DNA from: Rhizophagus irregularis
Lineage: Eukaryota; Glomeromycota; Glomeromycetes; Glomerales; Glomeraceae
NCBI RefSeq assembly: GCF_026210795.1
Contig: NC_089443.1
Span: 434,001 to 498,000 of the forward strand
Direction: 5' to 3'
DNA length: 64,000 bases
Shown here: one piece after another, positions 1 to 11,804 of the stretch
Position numbering within the stretch: the stretch's first letter is position 1
How the letters are laid out: each line of letters opens with the position of its first letter
Position numbers and translations under genes: made by a program
Notes under the pieces: generated by a model
What the model saw: only the letters and a program-made list of their open reading frames with translations
Database searches by the model: none
What the model was told of the DNA's origin: nothing

Positions 1-712
1 AAACAAGAGCTAAAATCAAAGGCTGTTATAAGTACATGGTGATCAGTAAATTGATTATCATTCAGCTTAGGACAATATTCAATATGAGAGAAAAGACCAG
101 GAGTAGGAAATCTAGGGGATGACCAAATATAATCAAGTCTTGAAGAACCATTCTGATGATAAAAGGTAGGACTAGGACCTGAAATTGAAGAAATATGGGA
201 TTGATGATCCGTAAAATATTGAGAAGAAAGTGATCGCAAAATTTTCAAATGATGTTGAGGAAGATGTGAATGTGAAATTTCATCTGCATTAAAATCACCA
301 AGGATGACTACATGATAGTTATTAGAACGGGCTTTATCAAGCCATAAATTAAGTTGGGTAAAGATAACATCACGTTCTTTGTAATGAATAGAATGATAAG
401 GAGGAATATAAACTGAAATAATAGAAATTTTTGTCTGATGAAAAAAAAGATCTAGTTTTAATAAACGACCTTTCCAAGGAACGATCTTCTGAACATGTTT
501 ATATAAAAGATGGCGAAGTAGAAGACTAATACCATCATGAGGTTGTGAATTAGAAGGGGAAGGAGCCCAATAGGACTTAAAGTTATATTGAGAATGGTCA
601 TTTTGATAAATAAATTTAGCACTAGATGAAGTAAGACGAGTATCATTTAGAGATAAAACACCAAATGAAGAATGCAAGAAATAATTTAACAAATGCAACT
701 GTCTAATAGGGA
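1..712 (-). pseudogene. LINE endonuclease/exonuclease/phosphatase domain (partial)
   Basis: The minus-strand frame is open from about 708 to the window edge and holds endonuclease-domain motifs: NDTRL near the start, a VILGDFNAD block (bases about 270-306, the catalytic GDFN), SRLDYIW (about 121-141) and FTDHHVLI (about 25-50, the SDH-like catalytic His motif). It would nick target DNA during target-primed reverse transcription. The opening residues, GQINVNSL, are in the frame of the upstream ORF, and the rest is shifted one base, so a frameshift lies near 712. The reverse transcriptase part is beyond the window. Confidence 0.8.
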
Positions 713-2371
713 ACATAAACTATTAACATTGATTTGTCCAAAATTAATAAGAGGGGAAGAAGAAGGAGAATGATTATCATAATTATTATTATTAAGTATC
801 GCACTATTAGGAGGGTGAAATCCCTGTGAAACACCCAATATAGTGTGGTGTTCAATCATTAGAAGGGGAAGGGTTTGAGGGGAGAAGGAGTCCAATTTTT
901 CCATAATCGAACCAAGTTGAGCAGAAAAATTCTTATGTACATTAGTAACATTAGAAATTTCCAATTGCAGACGGGAAGTAGTGGCATCAGGGGCAATAAT
1001 ATTGGATCGGGAGTCTGGTAAGGGGATATATCTACTAAATATAACAAAGCTAGGATCCAGAGTTGAAAAGGAAGCATCGGGAGAGGTGTCCATAAGAGAA
1101 GAGGAAGTATAGGGAGAAAGATTGGATCGTGAATTCGTCTCTCGGGTTGGTCTATCATCCCATCCATTACCATGGGAATAGTTTTCATTATTATCACAAG
1201 GCGGATATAAATCAGAGTTTCCAGGGGCATCATAATTCATCATTGATTCGAGCTCAGATAGCCTATACTCATGTTGCGTGATAGTATCCTGCATCCAGGA
1301 AACAGTTTCATCGAGAGTATGAAGGGTGTTAGCAATCTTTTTGATCTGCACCTTTATATTATTAATGATATGTTGAGGAAGCGTAGAGGCAGAATTGTTA
1401 GATGGAGAAGTGTGTGTAGATCTATTAGGCTGAGAATTATGTGGAGATTGAGTAGAGCCGGAAGAATTATCATTGTTCCTGGGATTGTGAATATTATTAT
1501 TCTTGGTCTGGTTGTTACTGTAAGAAGTATTAGGATGAGAAATGTTAATATTGTTATTATTATTGCTGTTGTTAGATCGGGATGAAGAAGAATTATTTCG
1601 GGATCTAGAATTGGATCGCGATCTTGAACGGGAATTGGATTTGTCACGTGATTGGCATGAATCCTGATGACCACGTCTAGGACCAGCATTAAAGCGTGAA
1701 TATAGTTTGTTAAGGCGATCATCCACTTTACACGAGGGACGAGAATTACAAACAGAAGGGGAACAACCAGGACGCCTACAAACATGGCATAAAGTGTGTA
1801 CTTCATTGGGAGGGTACTACATCAACCCTTTGCCGTGGAAGGCCACGGACATTTCTTTCGCAGCCTCAAAAGTGTCAAATGAGGAGAAGTTCAAATATAC
1901 ATAGGGTTTGGGTTTGTAAGAACTGATAGATAGGGGGACGTTAAGCGCCTTAGCATTGACTTGAGTGGCAATTTCTAAAAGGTCAGCTTCTTCAATATTT
2001 TTTGGAATACTGGCAAGGATAGCGACATGTTCTCTACGGCTGTCACGTTGGGATTTTGAGAAGGATACCGGGCAGACACGTAAAGAATTACCAAGGCAAA
2101 TAATCGCCCAGATATCATTAAATTGGGTAACTGCATCCACAGTGGAAAATTGTATGTGTCCATTATAATAATATTTCCTAGGGGTAAGTTTGCACTTAAT
2201 CACAGTGCCATATCGGGAAAATGCCTGATGGACTTGCGTCTCGTTAAGGAAAAGTGGGATATCGGTGATGAACAAAGATTTTACTTCGTCACTAAGCTTG
2301 GCATCTGCAGGGAATAATGGGTAAAGACCAAATTGAGAAGATCTGCACATTGTCACCGATACCTGCCACAT
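712..2371 (-). pseudogene. LINE ORF1-like protein: RRM domains, zinc knuckle, RS-rich linker
   Basis: The first 184 codons (2371 down to 1817) carry two RRM-like units. KSLFITDIPLFL and GHIQFSTVDA resemble RNP2 and RNP1 of the first, and HVAILASIPK with YVYLNFSSF those of a second. A TAG codon at about 1815 interrupts the frame, which then continues unchanged through a Cys-rich knuckle (CHVCRRPGC...C...C) into a 346-codon Arg/Ser/Asn-rich region and ends with the first residues of the endonuclease. RNA binding by the ORF1 product is known for LINEs. The stop most simply derives from a Trp codon (TGG to TAG). The frameshift at the end fuses it out of frame to the endonuclease. Confidence 0.72.
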
Positions 2372-2389
2372 ATCAGCAGACTAAACTCA

Positions 2390-3005
2390 TACTCAGTTCA
2401 ATATTATGCTTGGTTTAGATTTATAATTCTCTTAACTTCTCGCTTTCTTTCTTATACATTCGTAATATTTATTCTTTCAAATATCACCACTCATTCATAA
2501 TATTCCCAATCATGTTACTCTTCATGTAATATTTATTCTTTCAAATATTACCACTTTATTTCTTATAAATTGCGAGAGTTCTCCTAACTTCTTATTATAT
2601 TTCATATAATAACTTCCTTTTCTTTACTTTCCTGGACTTAATAATATAACATTAATTAATTCTCAAGCGTACAATGAGTATATTCAAGATAACTTTTAAT
2701 AATTAATATTTAACATTATTTTATTTGAGCCAAAAATTGACTGCGGAATTCCTATCGAATCCCACCTATATTTATACATTTTTAAGAAAATTATTTCTAC
2801 TATTTCTAACCTTTCTACTAATAAAAATTTAAGAATAATAAGAAAATAAAGATGTATTATTATATGACTATCTCATGACTAAACTAAACTATAAATATTA
2901 TTTTATCGGTTAATTATTTATCCTTCAGCTAATTATTTATCCGTATTATATTTTCAGTTAACTAATTATCACTATCTAACATTAATTTCTGTGTAATCTA
3001 TCCCA
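2390..3005. other. AT-rich segment interrupting the LINE ORF1
   Basis: This ~600 bp segment is much richer in A+T than the two ORF1 pieces that flank it and has no open frame. It holds short repeats such as 'atattccaatc / atatttattctttcaaatat' around 2470-2560. It may be an insertion or an eroded internal part. I see no terminal repeats or clear target duplication. Confidence 0.4.
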
Positions 3006-3011
3006 TATCTT

Positions 3012-3649
3012 TGGTTACAACGTGGGGAGTTGACACAATCGGTAAAATCTTCATGACTATTGAAGAAGACAAGGATTTTTTGTTATCGCCTGATTGATCA
3101 CAGCGTACGCGGGCGCCATAGAAAGGATAACAAAAGAGTAAACAATCCACTTCGTTACACATGGAGCAATTGGTGGTAAATTTAACCTTGAACGTGTCAG
3201 GCGCGTCATGTAGATAGGCTGCAGCATGATAACGAGAAGGTGTGGATTTGATAGCGGCAGCATTACCATCAGGGGATGGCTAACATTCTGGGATAGTGAA
3301 GGCAACAGATTTACCCTTGTCATTAGAGGAAGGGATTGTAGAAACGGGAAGGGGGCAGGCATGTATAGAAGAGTCTAAGGACATGTTAGTAGGAGGAGGT
3401 TGAGTTATAACTGGAACTCTATTGACAGGAAGGCCAGAAGGAATGGTGGTAACAAGGTTGGGAGCAGGAGTAGAGGGCGAAGTTATATCAACATTCATAG
3501 CGTCATCAGAGACAATACGTGAACATTTGTTAAGCGTGCCAGCGGTACTGGTAGGAGACAAAGGTCGGTCTCCAGACAGAGCAGAAGTGTCAGGATACGG
3601 TGCAGCAGAATATCTGGGTTAATAACAAGGAGCTGGAGGTGTAGTCATA
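3012..3649 (-). pseudogene. LINE ORF1 N-terminal part, broken
   Basis: An ATG at 3649 opens MTTPPAPCY, then a TAA. The same frame continues as a Ser/Thr/Pro-rich linker (3561-3280) to a TAG and then runs on through CSMCNEVDCLLFCYP. Near 3060 the likely reading shifts frame to SHEDFTDCVNS. The conserved-looking core after the linker matches, by memory, the upstream half of the ORF1 protein of Rhizophagus LINE-like elements, so I place it before the RRM part. No intact product is possible. Confidence 0.55.
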
Positions 3650-3889
3650 GTATAAAGCTCAGCAAAGAGGAAAGCAACTGGGGAAATATTAGTATTTGTA
3701 TGAGCACTTAGAAATTTTTGAACGAAAATTTCAAAAATAAAATTTTATTAGTATTTTCAAAAATTCAGGAAAGAGTTGCAATGATCCTCCATATTTGGTG
3801 ATTATAAAGAGATGTGACTATATAAAAAATTTCTTGTATTAGTATATCATAATTCCGGCCAAAAATTAACATAATTTTGGCCAAAATTA

Positions 3890-4700
3890 TACTCAAAACT
3901 TTATTGTATCGTAACTCTGCCAATATTAATCGTAGAGAGATGATCTTACCGTCATTCAATTCATCTTGATGCGACGAATCTAATGGTATAATATACATTG
4001 AAATCCAATAACTAGATTAATTTCTGAAATTAAAAAAATATTAATGGTTTTTGTGTAATAAATCTGCCAATATTGATCCTAGAAAGACGATCTTACTACC
4101 ATTCGATTCGTCTTGATGCGATGAATCTAATGGTATAAAATACATCGAAATCCAATCACTAGATCAATTTCCGAAATTAAAAAATATCAAATGGTTTTTA
4201 AGTAGTAACTCCGTCAATATTGATCACAGAGAGATGAGCTTACCACCATTCGATTCGTCTTGATAAAGCGATTCCAACGAGCTATTAATCATCTTTTTAC
4301 TTTGCTAAGTTTATGGCCAGACTTCCCATTGCCTCTTATGAGACTAATTTCGGGTCTGTGTCCTATCATCTTCAATGGGCAATCATTATACCGAGTACAT
4401 AATTCCTCAGGTAACAGCACACCTATAGAAGACATCTCCATCGAGCCATTTTAGGCTGATCTGAAGCTAGGTACATGCCGCCTACTCATCCTTTAATCCA
4501 TTGCATGATACTGGTATTAATCATCTTTTTACAATCACTAGGTACCGAGAAATTTAGCAAAATGTTAAATGGCGCAGTAAACGTAAATCCAGAAATATAA
4601 TAATGCTGATGCTTAACATTTTGTTGAATAACTCATCAGCCAGTGATCGTAAAGGGATAAAAAATACCACCATTCGATTCGTCTCAATGAGACGATTCTA
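3890..4700. repeat. Diverged ~150 bp tandem repeats with ATTCGATTCGTCTTGATG core
   Basis: At least three adjacent units (about 3905-4062, 4063-4205, 4206-4300) share, in order, a block like 'gccaatattgatc', an 'agagatga' block, 'accattcgattcgtcttgat', 'gcgatgaatctaatggta', and a block ending in 'aaaaatatcaaatggttttt'. Looser copies of the core recur near 4640-4700, 4990-5060, 5180-5240, 6350-6390 and 6540-6590. No coding potential is seen. Confidence 0.65.
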
Positions 4701-4713
4701 ACAAGCTATGGTA

Positions 4714-4950
4714 CATCTTTGTACGATTATTAGATGCCAAGTTATTTAATATATTCTTTATATAACTGTGATTATAAATGGTTCTTTTTAATATAAGATT
4801 TTTGAGGATAGGTGTGATAGTGACTATAGATAGATTGGTACTATATAGGATAGATTTTAATAATAAAGTGTTTTGAACATTCAACTGGTGTGACTATATA
4901 GTAGAATGTGACTATAACGGGAGTGACTATAGAAGGAGTTGACTGTACTG
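4714..4950. repeat. 'gtgactata' repeat block, possible small transposon
   Basis: The stretch contains several 'gtgactata'/'tgactatag' motifs at its right end (about 4885-4945). It interrupts the ~150 bp repeat family between 'gtacatctttgtacgatta' and the next copy. A short similar motif occurs near 3810-3830. Ends are not defined. Confidence 0.3.
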
Positions 4951-5356
4951 TGCCATTTCACGTTTTACCAAATATCTCTGCAACTAGTGATCGTATAGAG
5001 ATGCACAATAGCTCATTCGAATCGTTGCATCAAGACGAATCTAATGAGCTTTAGAACATCTTTCTATGACCACTGGATGTCGAGATATTCAACAAAACAT
5101 CAAACATTGGCACTTTTTATTTTTGTGATAATGTGCCATTTACATTTTGCTAACTATCTCAGCATCTAGTGATCGTACAGAGATGCACAATAACTCATTA
5201 GAATCGTCTCATTGAAACCAATCGAATGGTACTAAATTCATCTTTCTACAATCATTCGATACTGAGATATTCGGAAAACCTTAAAACGGCACAGTATCGC
5301 AAAATGAAAAATGCAGGTTTTGACATTTTATTGAGTATCTTGACATTCAGTGGTTA
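4950..5356. repeat. Further diverged copies of the ATTCGATTCGTC repeat family
   Basis: Two or three degenerate units, recognisable by 'agtgatcgta(t/c)agagatgcacaataactcatt(a/c)gaa'-like blocks at about 4986 and 5169 and by 'gagatattc.acaaaac' blocks. The SINE-like element at 5372 is inserted in the next unit, whose other half resumes at 6337. Confidence 0.55.
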
Positions 5357-5371
5357 TAGAAAGATGCTCTA

Positions 5372-6336
5372 GGGGTTGGTCACCCTATCTTAGTGGTTAG
5401 TCACTGAGACCCTCATTAAGCCTGAGTATGGTGAATTCGCAGGTTCGATTTCTATGACTACGAAAATAAAAAGAATTTTACTGCGAACGCTACAAACAAT
5501 AGCGTGAAGGTACAGGGATTAGTGTAGTTGGACTGCATCATGGTGAACATTTCAACTAAGGGTCATGGTGTCCTTCTAATGTTCCCCATGAGGCCATTGG
5601 CATATGTGCGCAGTCCTGTTCTTGAGGTCACTACTATATCTTGGGGGACTTCCTGTCCAGGTGGTCACTCCATGATACCGCTTGGAGTCAGTAATGGCTA
5701 AATGGTTGTCCTAGACGGTAAAGCTGATGGTGCAATGTCTTAGTGGTAGTTTGACCTTCTGTTAGATCTTAGACCAACCAAGGTGTTCATGCATAGAACA
5801 GGTAGCATGGTTATGAGATTTGATTCCCTACTCTTTGGGTCCTGGTTGGTGGTTCCTGGTGGTTGATACTCACCATAAGGGGTGATCCTGGACAGATGCC
5901 TGCTACTTCCTGTCTGAGTGGTCACTACAAAGTATACCACTTGGGGTAAACAACTGTACTATCAGTGCTAGGTAATCGCGGGCTGTAGTGGCCTTTGAGT
6001 GAGACTTAGTACCTAAAAATGGTTGTATGAAAAGGTACTAGATGGTTGATGCTACCTGTCAAAAGTTTTCCATGAAAGTAAGTGCTCTCTAAAGGTCGTA
6101 AAATAAATTGAGTAACAGTATCATGCAATGGGTTTAAGGAAAAGTAGGCAGTATATTTCTAGCTTTAGATCAGCCTTAAATGTGGCCCGATGGGAAATGT
6201 CCTCATATATGGTGCTGTCTGCTTGAGGAACAATAAGTACTCAGTGGTATGGTTACCCTTGGGGATGATAGGATACTAGTCCAATGATGCTTCATAAGAA
6301 GTAAAGGGAGACTTGGCCATAAAAACTCTAGCAAAG
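5372..6336 (+). mobile_element. SINE-like element with tRNA-type pol III promoter and 15 bp target duplication
   Basis: The insertion is bounded on both sides by the same 15 bases, tagaaagatgctcta (5357-5371 and 6337-6351). The flanking DNA is a unit of the local repeat family, so the empty site is recognisable. The 5' end holds an A-box-like tagtggttagt (5391-5401) and a B-box ggttcgatttc (5442-5452), at tRNA-like spacing. The body, at 965 bp, is long for a SINE and has no open frame. It contains a repeated 'cttcctgtc...gtggtcact' motif (about 5649 and 5907). Confidence 0.7.
5391..5452 (+). promoter_or_regulatory. Putative internal pol III A and B boxes
   Basis: The A-box candidate tagtggttagt at 5391 and the B-box ggttcgatttc at 5442 are about 50 bases apart. 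The B-box matches the tRNA T-loop consensus GGTTCGANTCC except near its end. Established SINE heads use this arrangement. Confidence 0.6.
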
Positions 6337-6351
6337 TAGAAAGATGCTCTA

Positions 6352-8291
6352 AAGCTCATTAGATTCGTCTTAATGCAATGATTCGAATAAGCTATTGTGC
6401 ATCTCTATATGATCACTGGTTGTCAAGATATTCAACAAACCATAAAATGGGGCAGTATCGTAACTTGCAATATATAAAATGCCAATTTTTTATATTTTGT
6501 TGAATATCTCAGCATCCAGTGATTGTATAAGGATGAAATTAGTGCCATTCGATCCATCTCAACGAGAAGATTCTAATGATTTATTGTGCATCTCTGTAGC
6601 TCACAATTTTAAAAAAATCCAATCCAGTTTCTGGTTTCTATCCAGATTATCTGATCTGGATTTAAAATCTGGATTGACCTGGATATAATCCAGATTTTTT
6701 TTTGTGTAATCCGGATGATGGTTTTCATTCGGGTCAAAGCACTATATTAACCTGAATAATCTAGAAAATAAAGAGCAAAAAAAACTTACGCTAACATGGA
6801 ATAGATTAGGCACAAGCATAAAATATATTACACAATTCAAAACTATTTATACATGCTAGTCTAAACGTTACGATTTTTTTATGTATTTTTTGTTATACAG
6901 ATTATGATCAAATTATGCAAATAATGCATTTTTGTGATATGGAATTGTCATTTTCCCATATTCCTATATAGATTAAATACATTTTTTAAGAAAAAATTGC
7001 ATAAAACCTAGGTTCTAATTATAATAAAATTTATTATTCAGTGATATTTAAAGCTCCCTGCTATATTTAACATTTACTTGTTAGTAAAAAAAAAAATTAT
7101 TCCACGATCGTCATCTATATCAATTCATACTAGACCCAAATTAACTATTGAAATTCATCCATGAAATACTTTATACCTTTGCATCTCTTAAATTTGTCAT
7201 TTTTGAAGTTTTTCAATGTTTACAAAACAAGAAATTATTCCTTTCAGTCACAGCATTTTTATAATCATCTGGTGAACGGTTTATTGGACAAACCTTTAAT
7301 TTTATTTTTCGAACAAAATAAAAAATCATTTACAGATCCAAATCATACAAATTTGGAATAAAAAAAAAATGATTTTGATTATTCTTTTTTTAAAGAGAAC
7401 ATTGAAAAAAAAAGTTATCCATGTTTATCAATTTATTTATTTATTTATTTTATCTATGTGGTAATTGTGGTTTATTCTTTATTTGTTATAAAAATAATTA
7501 GAAAGTATAAAATAAAAGGATTTTGATTTGTGTATTTTAGAGATTTAATAAATCATTTTATAATATTGTTACTCATAAATATTGAATCACAACATGATTA
7601 AATAAAATAGATAATTTATTAAAAGCTCCTTCAAAAATACAATCTTTGACCACTTAATTACAAATACTGTGCGCGAACTAACTTTCATAAATAAAAACTG
7701 ACTTATCATTACTAGTTTACTAAATAAATTTCGATCTTAAAATTACCTATTGCAATTTATATTAATTTAGTAAAAAGCGTTTTATATTATAAAAGTAATT
7801 TTATTTTTTCAAATTCCTTCATTAATTTGTAATCTAAAAGAGGAATAGATTTAATGCAATAGAATAAAGTCAATTTCTTTGATAAATTTTGCTAATAATA
7901 AATATTCACTAGGATATTTCAAAAATTTTAGATGTTTAATAAAGGTATAAATGTATATTAGAAATTTTATTTATAGGCATTATAGTCTACAATGTTATTA
8001 TTTTTATAGTTTTGATCAAGCTATTTGCTCAATTACAAACTGATTTTATTTTTGTAAAAATAAATTTTACATGTACTCTATAATCAAGTGTTGAACAAAT
8101 ATATAAATAAGAATAAATAATATAATACTATAGGTTATTTTCAATCTAGCTAACTTATCATGTTAAAAATAAAATTTATTCATTCGTCGTATCATCTTTG
8201 ATTTATAATTTTATAATCTGTACAAAGAATTGGTTTTGGGTTAAATAAAATAAAATTATAAAATTTATAAAATATATAAAATTTATAAAAC
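6352..8291. other. Non-genic AT-rich DNA
   Basis: The first 250 bases are remnants of the local repeat. Positions 6615-6720 are a run of overlapping 'atccaga'/'tctggat' motifs in both orientations. The rest is AT-rich with simple tracts, for example (TTTA)n at 7430-7453. I see no supported gene. Confidence 0.6.
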
Positions 8292-11200
8292 TTACTTTGT
8301 AAAATCAATAATTTCTACTGTGTTACTGTCAATATTATCATATTTTGGGATATTTTTTGTAAATGGATTAAGTAATCGTGATGCATAAATAGCTTGTGGA
8401 TGATTAACTAATCGTTTGTTTTCATCAAATGATGTGAGATGTAATTTTCTGTATTCTTCTGCTTCTTTGAATTGTTTTTCCATTTCATAATGTTGTTGTT
8501 CCTTTTCAATTCCCATATAACTTTTAAAATTAGCTGTATTATAGCAGCCGATAAATAATTTAATTGATTCAAAAATTTCAGTTGCTTTTGGTCTATTATC
8601 TGGATTAGAATTCCAACACTGCTTCATCAAGTCAATATAACATTTTGGCGCTTCTGGCATATTAACTTCAGGTCTATTTCCATTACAAATATTTAATACT
8701 AAAAACTCATCATGTGCACAATCAGCAAAAGGTTGCTTTCCAGTTGCTACAAAATACATGATCATACCAAGACTATATACATCCGCTGCTTGAGTAAAAA
8801 GTTGCCCTTTTAACACTTCAGGAGCTACATAAGGTATAACTCCATAAATATTATTTTGATCGATATTACTAACATCTCCACATAATCCCATATCTGAAAT
8901 ATATATACTGTTATCATCCGTATTTGAATCGATTGTGTTTAATAAGATATTTCCTGCATGAAAATCACGGTGGACCATCTTCTTTTGATGAATTTCTTTA
9001 AGACCCAGACTAATATTATAAAGTATAACCAATTTTTCTGACCATTTAAAATTGTTATAATTTTTGTTCATCCAATAATTAAAATTTCCACCTTCCGCAT
9101 AATCAAGAACTATAATGTATTCCTTTGTATCTGGATTTTGAGATATTCCATATATTTTAAGTATTTTATTTTCAGAATAAGTTTCATGTTCTTTAATTGA
9201 ATATAATTTAGCCTATCAAAATATGAAAGAATACTATTATGTTAAAAAAATATATAATTAGTATTAAATTTACAGAAAAGTCACATACCTCATTGAGAAA
9301 TTCACTTGTGATATTTTGTGAGTTATATAAACATTTTAATGCAACTTTTTTATCCTGGTTTCTTGTATATTTTTGTGTACCAATATTATACAACAATGGA
9401 CCATCAACCCATATTGCTGAATATACTTTAGCAAAGCCACCTTTGCCTATCTCTTTAATATCATCAAACTTATCATATGGTATCCATTCAAATACTATAT
9501 CGTCATAAGAATTGATTTTTGATCGCATTTCCCGGATTAAATTATCAATTTTTTCAATTTTACTGGTCAAGCTTATCTCATTAATTTGACACGGTTTGCA
9601 CCATTTATAATCGTTATCTAGAATTTTACCGCATTTATTACAATAAAGTCTATTCGGAAATGATATAATATAATTTTTCGTATAAGGATTTTGAGATATT
9701 CCATACATTTTAAGTTCATTATTATTAACCTAATAAAATAAAGGAAATTTATTATTTTATTTTAAAATATTTAAATTAAATAGAAAGTTAATACCTCATT
9801 TAGAATTGCATTAATATTTTGTGAGTTATATGATTTTAAATTGACTTTTTTATTCTGTATTCCTGAATATTCACGTTCATCATCGTCATATTGTAATGGA
9901 CCATCCTTCCATATTGCTGAATATATTGTAGAAAATTCATCTTTTCTTAACTCTTTAATATCATCGAACTTATCATATGGTATCCATTCAACTATAATAT
10001 CATAAAATTCGTCGATTTCTAATTGCTTTCCCTGAATTAAACTATCAATTTTTTCATTTCCGCTGGTCCAATTTGCGAAATTTTTCTCTAGAGTATTTAA
10101 TTGACATGTTTTACACCATTTAGAATAATCATTTGTAAATTTTTTACCGCATTTATTACAATAGACATTTTGAAGAACTAAAATGTAATCTTTTGTATCT
10201 GAATTTTGGGATATCCCATATATTTTAAGTTCATTATTATTAGCCTAATAAAATAAAGAAAATTTATTATTTTATTTTAAGTATTTAAATTAGATAAAAA
10301 ATTAATACCTCATTTAGAAATCCATTAATATTTTGTGAGTCATATAATTTTAAATTGACTCTTGTACTCTGATTTCTTGAGTATTCACGTTCATTTCCGT
10401 CATATTGTAATGGACCATCCTTCCATATTGCTGAATATATTGTAGAAAATTCATCTTTTCTTAACTCTTTAATATCATCGAACTTATCATATGGTATCCA
10501 TTCAACTATAATATCAGCATATTCGTTGATTTCTAATTGCTTTCCCTGAATTAAACTATCGATTTTTTCATTTCCACTGGTCCAATTTGTGAAATTTTTC
10601 TCTAGAGTATTTAATTGACATGGTTTACACCATTTATAATAATCATCTATAAATTTTTGACCGCATTTATTACAATAGACATTTTGAAGAACTAAAATGT
10701 AATCTTTTGTGTCTGAATTTTGGGATATCCCATATATTTTAGGTTCATTATTATTAACCTAATAAAATAAAGAAAATTAATTATTTTTTTTAAGTATTTA
10801 AGTTAGATAAAAAATTAATACCTCATTTAGAAATCCATTAATATTTTGTGAGTCATATAATTTTAAATTGACTTCAGTACTCTGATTTCTTGAGTATTCA
10901 CGTTCATTTTCGTCATATTTTAATGGACCATCCTTCCATATTGCTGAATATATTGTAGCTAATTCATCTTTTCTTAACTCTTTAATATCATCGAACTTAT
11001 CATATGGTATCCATTCAACTATAATATCATAAAATTCGTCGATTTCTAATTGCTTTCCCTGAATTAAACTATCAATTTTTTCATTTCCGCTGGTCCAATT
11101 TGTAAAATTTTTTTCTAGAGTATTTAATTGACATGTTTTACACCATTTAGAATAACCATTTGTAAATTTTTTACCGCATTTATTACAATAGACATTTTGA

Positions 11201-11804
11201 AGAACTAAAATGTAATCTTTTGTATCTGAATTTTGGGATATCCCATATATTTTAAGTTCATTATTATTAGCCTAATAAAATAAAGAAAATTTATTATTTT
11301 ATTCCATATAAATTATTTCTTTCAAAATATACCTTAACGTATTATAATAAAAAAAATTGTTATTATACGTAAAATAATTAAGTTAAATAAAGAGATTCAT
11401 ACCCCATTTAAAAATTCATTAGTAATATTTTGTGAGTTATATAATTTTAAATTGACTTCTGTACATTGTTTTCTTGAATATTCACATTCAACTTCGTCAT
11501 ATTTTAATGGACCATCTTTCCATATTGCTGAATATATTGTAGAAAATTCATCTTTTCCTAACTCTTTAATATCATCGAACTTATCATATAGTATCCATTC
11601 AACTATAATATTGTCATATTCATCGATTTCTAATTGCTTTCCCTGAATTAAACTATCGATTTTTTCATTTCCACTGGTCCAATTTGTGAAATTTTTTCTT
11701 AGATCATTTATTAGACATGATTTGCACCATCTCCGTATAAAATAATTATAACTATATTTTCCGCATCTTTTACATTCACCATCTTCATAATCACCATATA
11801 ACAT
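8292..11804 (-). CDS. TKL kinase with five tandem zinc-ribbon/N-lobe modules
   Basis: Six exons join in phase 0: 11804-11403, 11271-10822, 10758-10309, 10244-9795, 9729-9289 and 9212-8292, giving about 1037 residues. Introns are 131, 63, 64, 65 and 76 bp with GT-AG ends. Each of exons 1-5 encodes a Cys-rich ribbon (CNKCGK...WCK.CQ), an NW.SGNEKID...Q linker, WIPYDKFDDIKE and a kinase N-lobe to the FLNE of the alphaC region. Only exon 5 has a good Gly loop (IGKGGFAKVYSAIW) and VALK lysine. Exons 2-4 have LRKDEF or LRKDEL and VNLK, and exon 1 has LGKDEF and VNLK. The last exon has HRDFHAGN (Asp about residue 814), DMG for DFG, and APE. So four degenerate N-lobes precede one probably active kinase. 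The start ATG at 11804 fits paralogues; a longer N-terminus is possible. The splice model is inferred from sequence. Confidence 0.82.
9729..11402 (-). repeat. ~514 bp tandem exon+intron duplication inside the kinase gene
   Basis: Exon starts at 11271, 10758, 10244 and 9729 are spaced 513, 514 and 515 bp. Exons 2-4 are each exactly 450 bp and near identical, and their introns (63-65 bp) are also alike. Each copy begins with a fragment of the hinge region (ELKIYGISQNSDTKDYILVL) that belongs at the start of the final kinase exon. The repeat junction therefore fuses the hinge directly to a new zinc ribbon, and the duplication breakpoint fell inside the kinase coding sequence. Confidence 0.85.

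Larger units (their letters stand above)
1..3649 (-). mobile_element. Degenerate non-LTR (LINE-type) retrotransposon, 5' part
   Basis: Read on the minus strand, the block gives an ORF1-like protein (N-terminal Ser/Pro-rich segment, RNA-recognition motifs, Cys-rich knuckle, Arg/Ser/Asn-rich linker) followed by an apurinic-type endonuclease domain that leaves the window at base 1. This order is that of a LINE; the reverse transcriptase would lie outside the window. Base composition is GC-richer than the surroundings. It is dead: in-frame stops occur near 3620, 3280 and 1815, and frameshifts near 3060 and 712. An AT-rich stretch (about 2390-3005) separates two ORF1 parts. The family resemblance is recalled knowledge, not a search result. 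Confidence 0.8.

Noticed and set aside
859-1806. Hydrophobic minus frames (859-1233, 1354-1806) as membrane proteins
   Set aside because: They are alternative frames of the LINE ORF1 RS/Asn-rich linker.
2390-3005. Spliceosomal intron in the LINE ORF1
   Set aside because: AT-richness and possible gt/ag ends fit, but the flanking coding parts are frameshifted and LINE ORFs normally lack introns, so insertion or decay is likelier.
5372-5465. Functional tRNA gene
   Set aside because: A and B boxes are present but no cloverleaf with a paired acceptor stem can be drawn, so it is read as a SINE head.
5740-5940. 66-codon minus frame as a gene
   Set aside because: It lies wholly inside the SINE-like element and has no recognisable domain or continuation.
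7430-7453. (TTTA)n tract as a regulatory element
   Set aside because: Simple microsatellite in AT-rich intergenic DNA, with no gene nearby on a matching strand.
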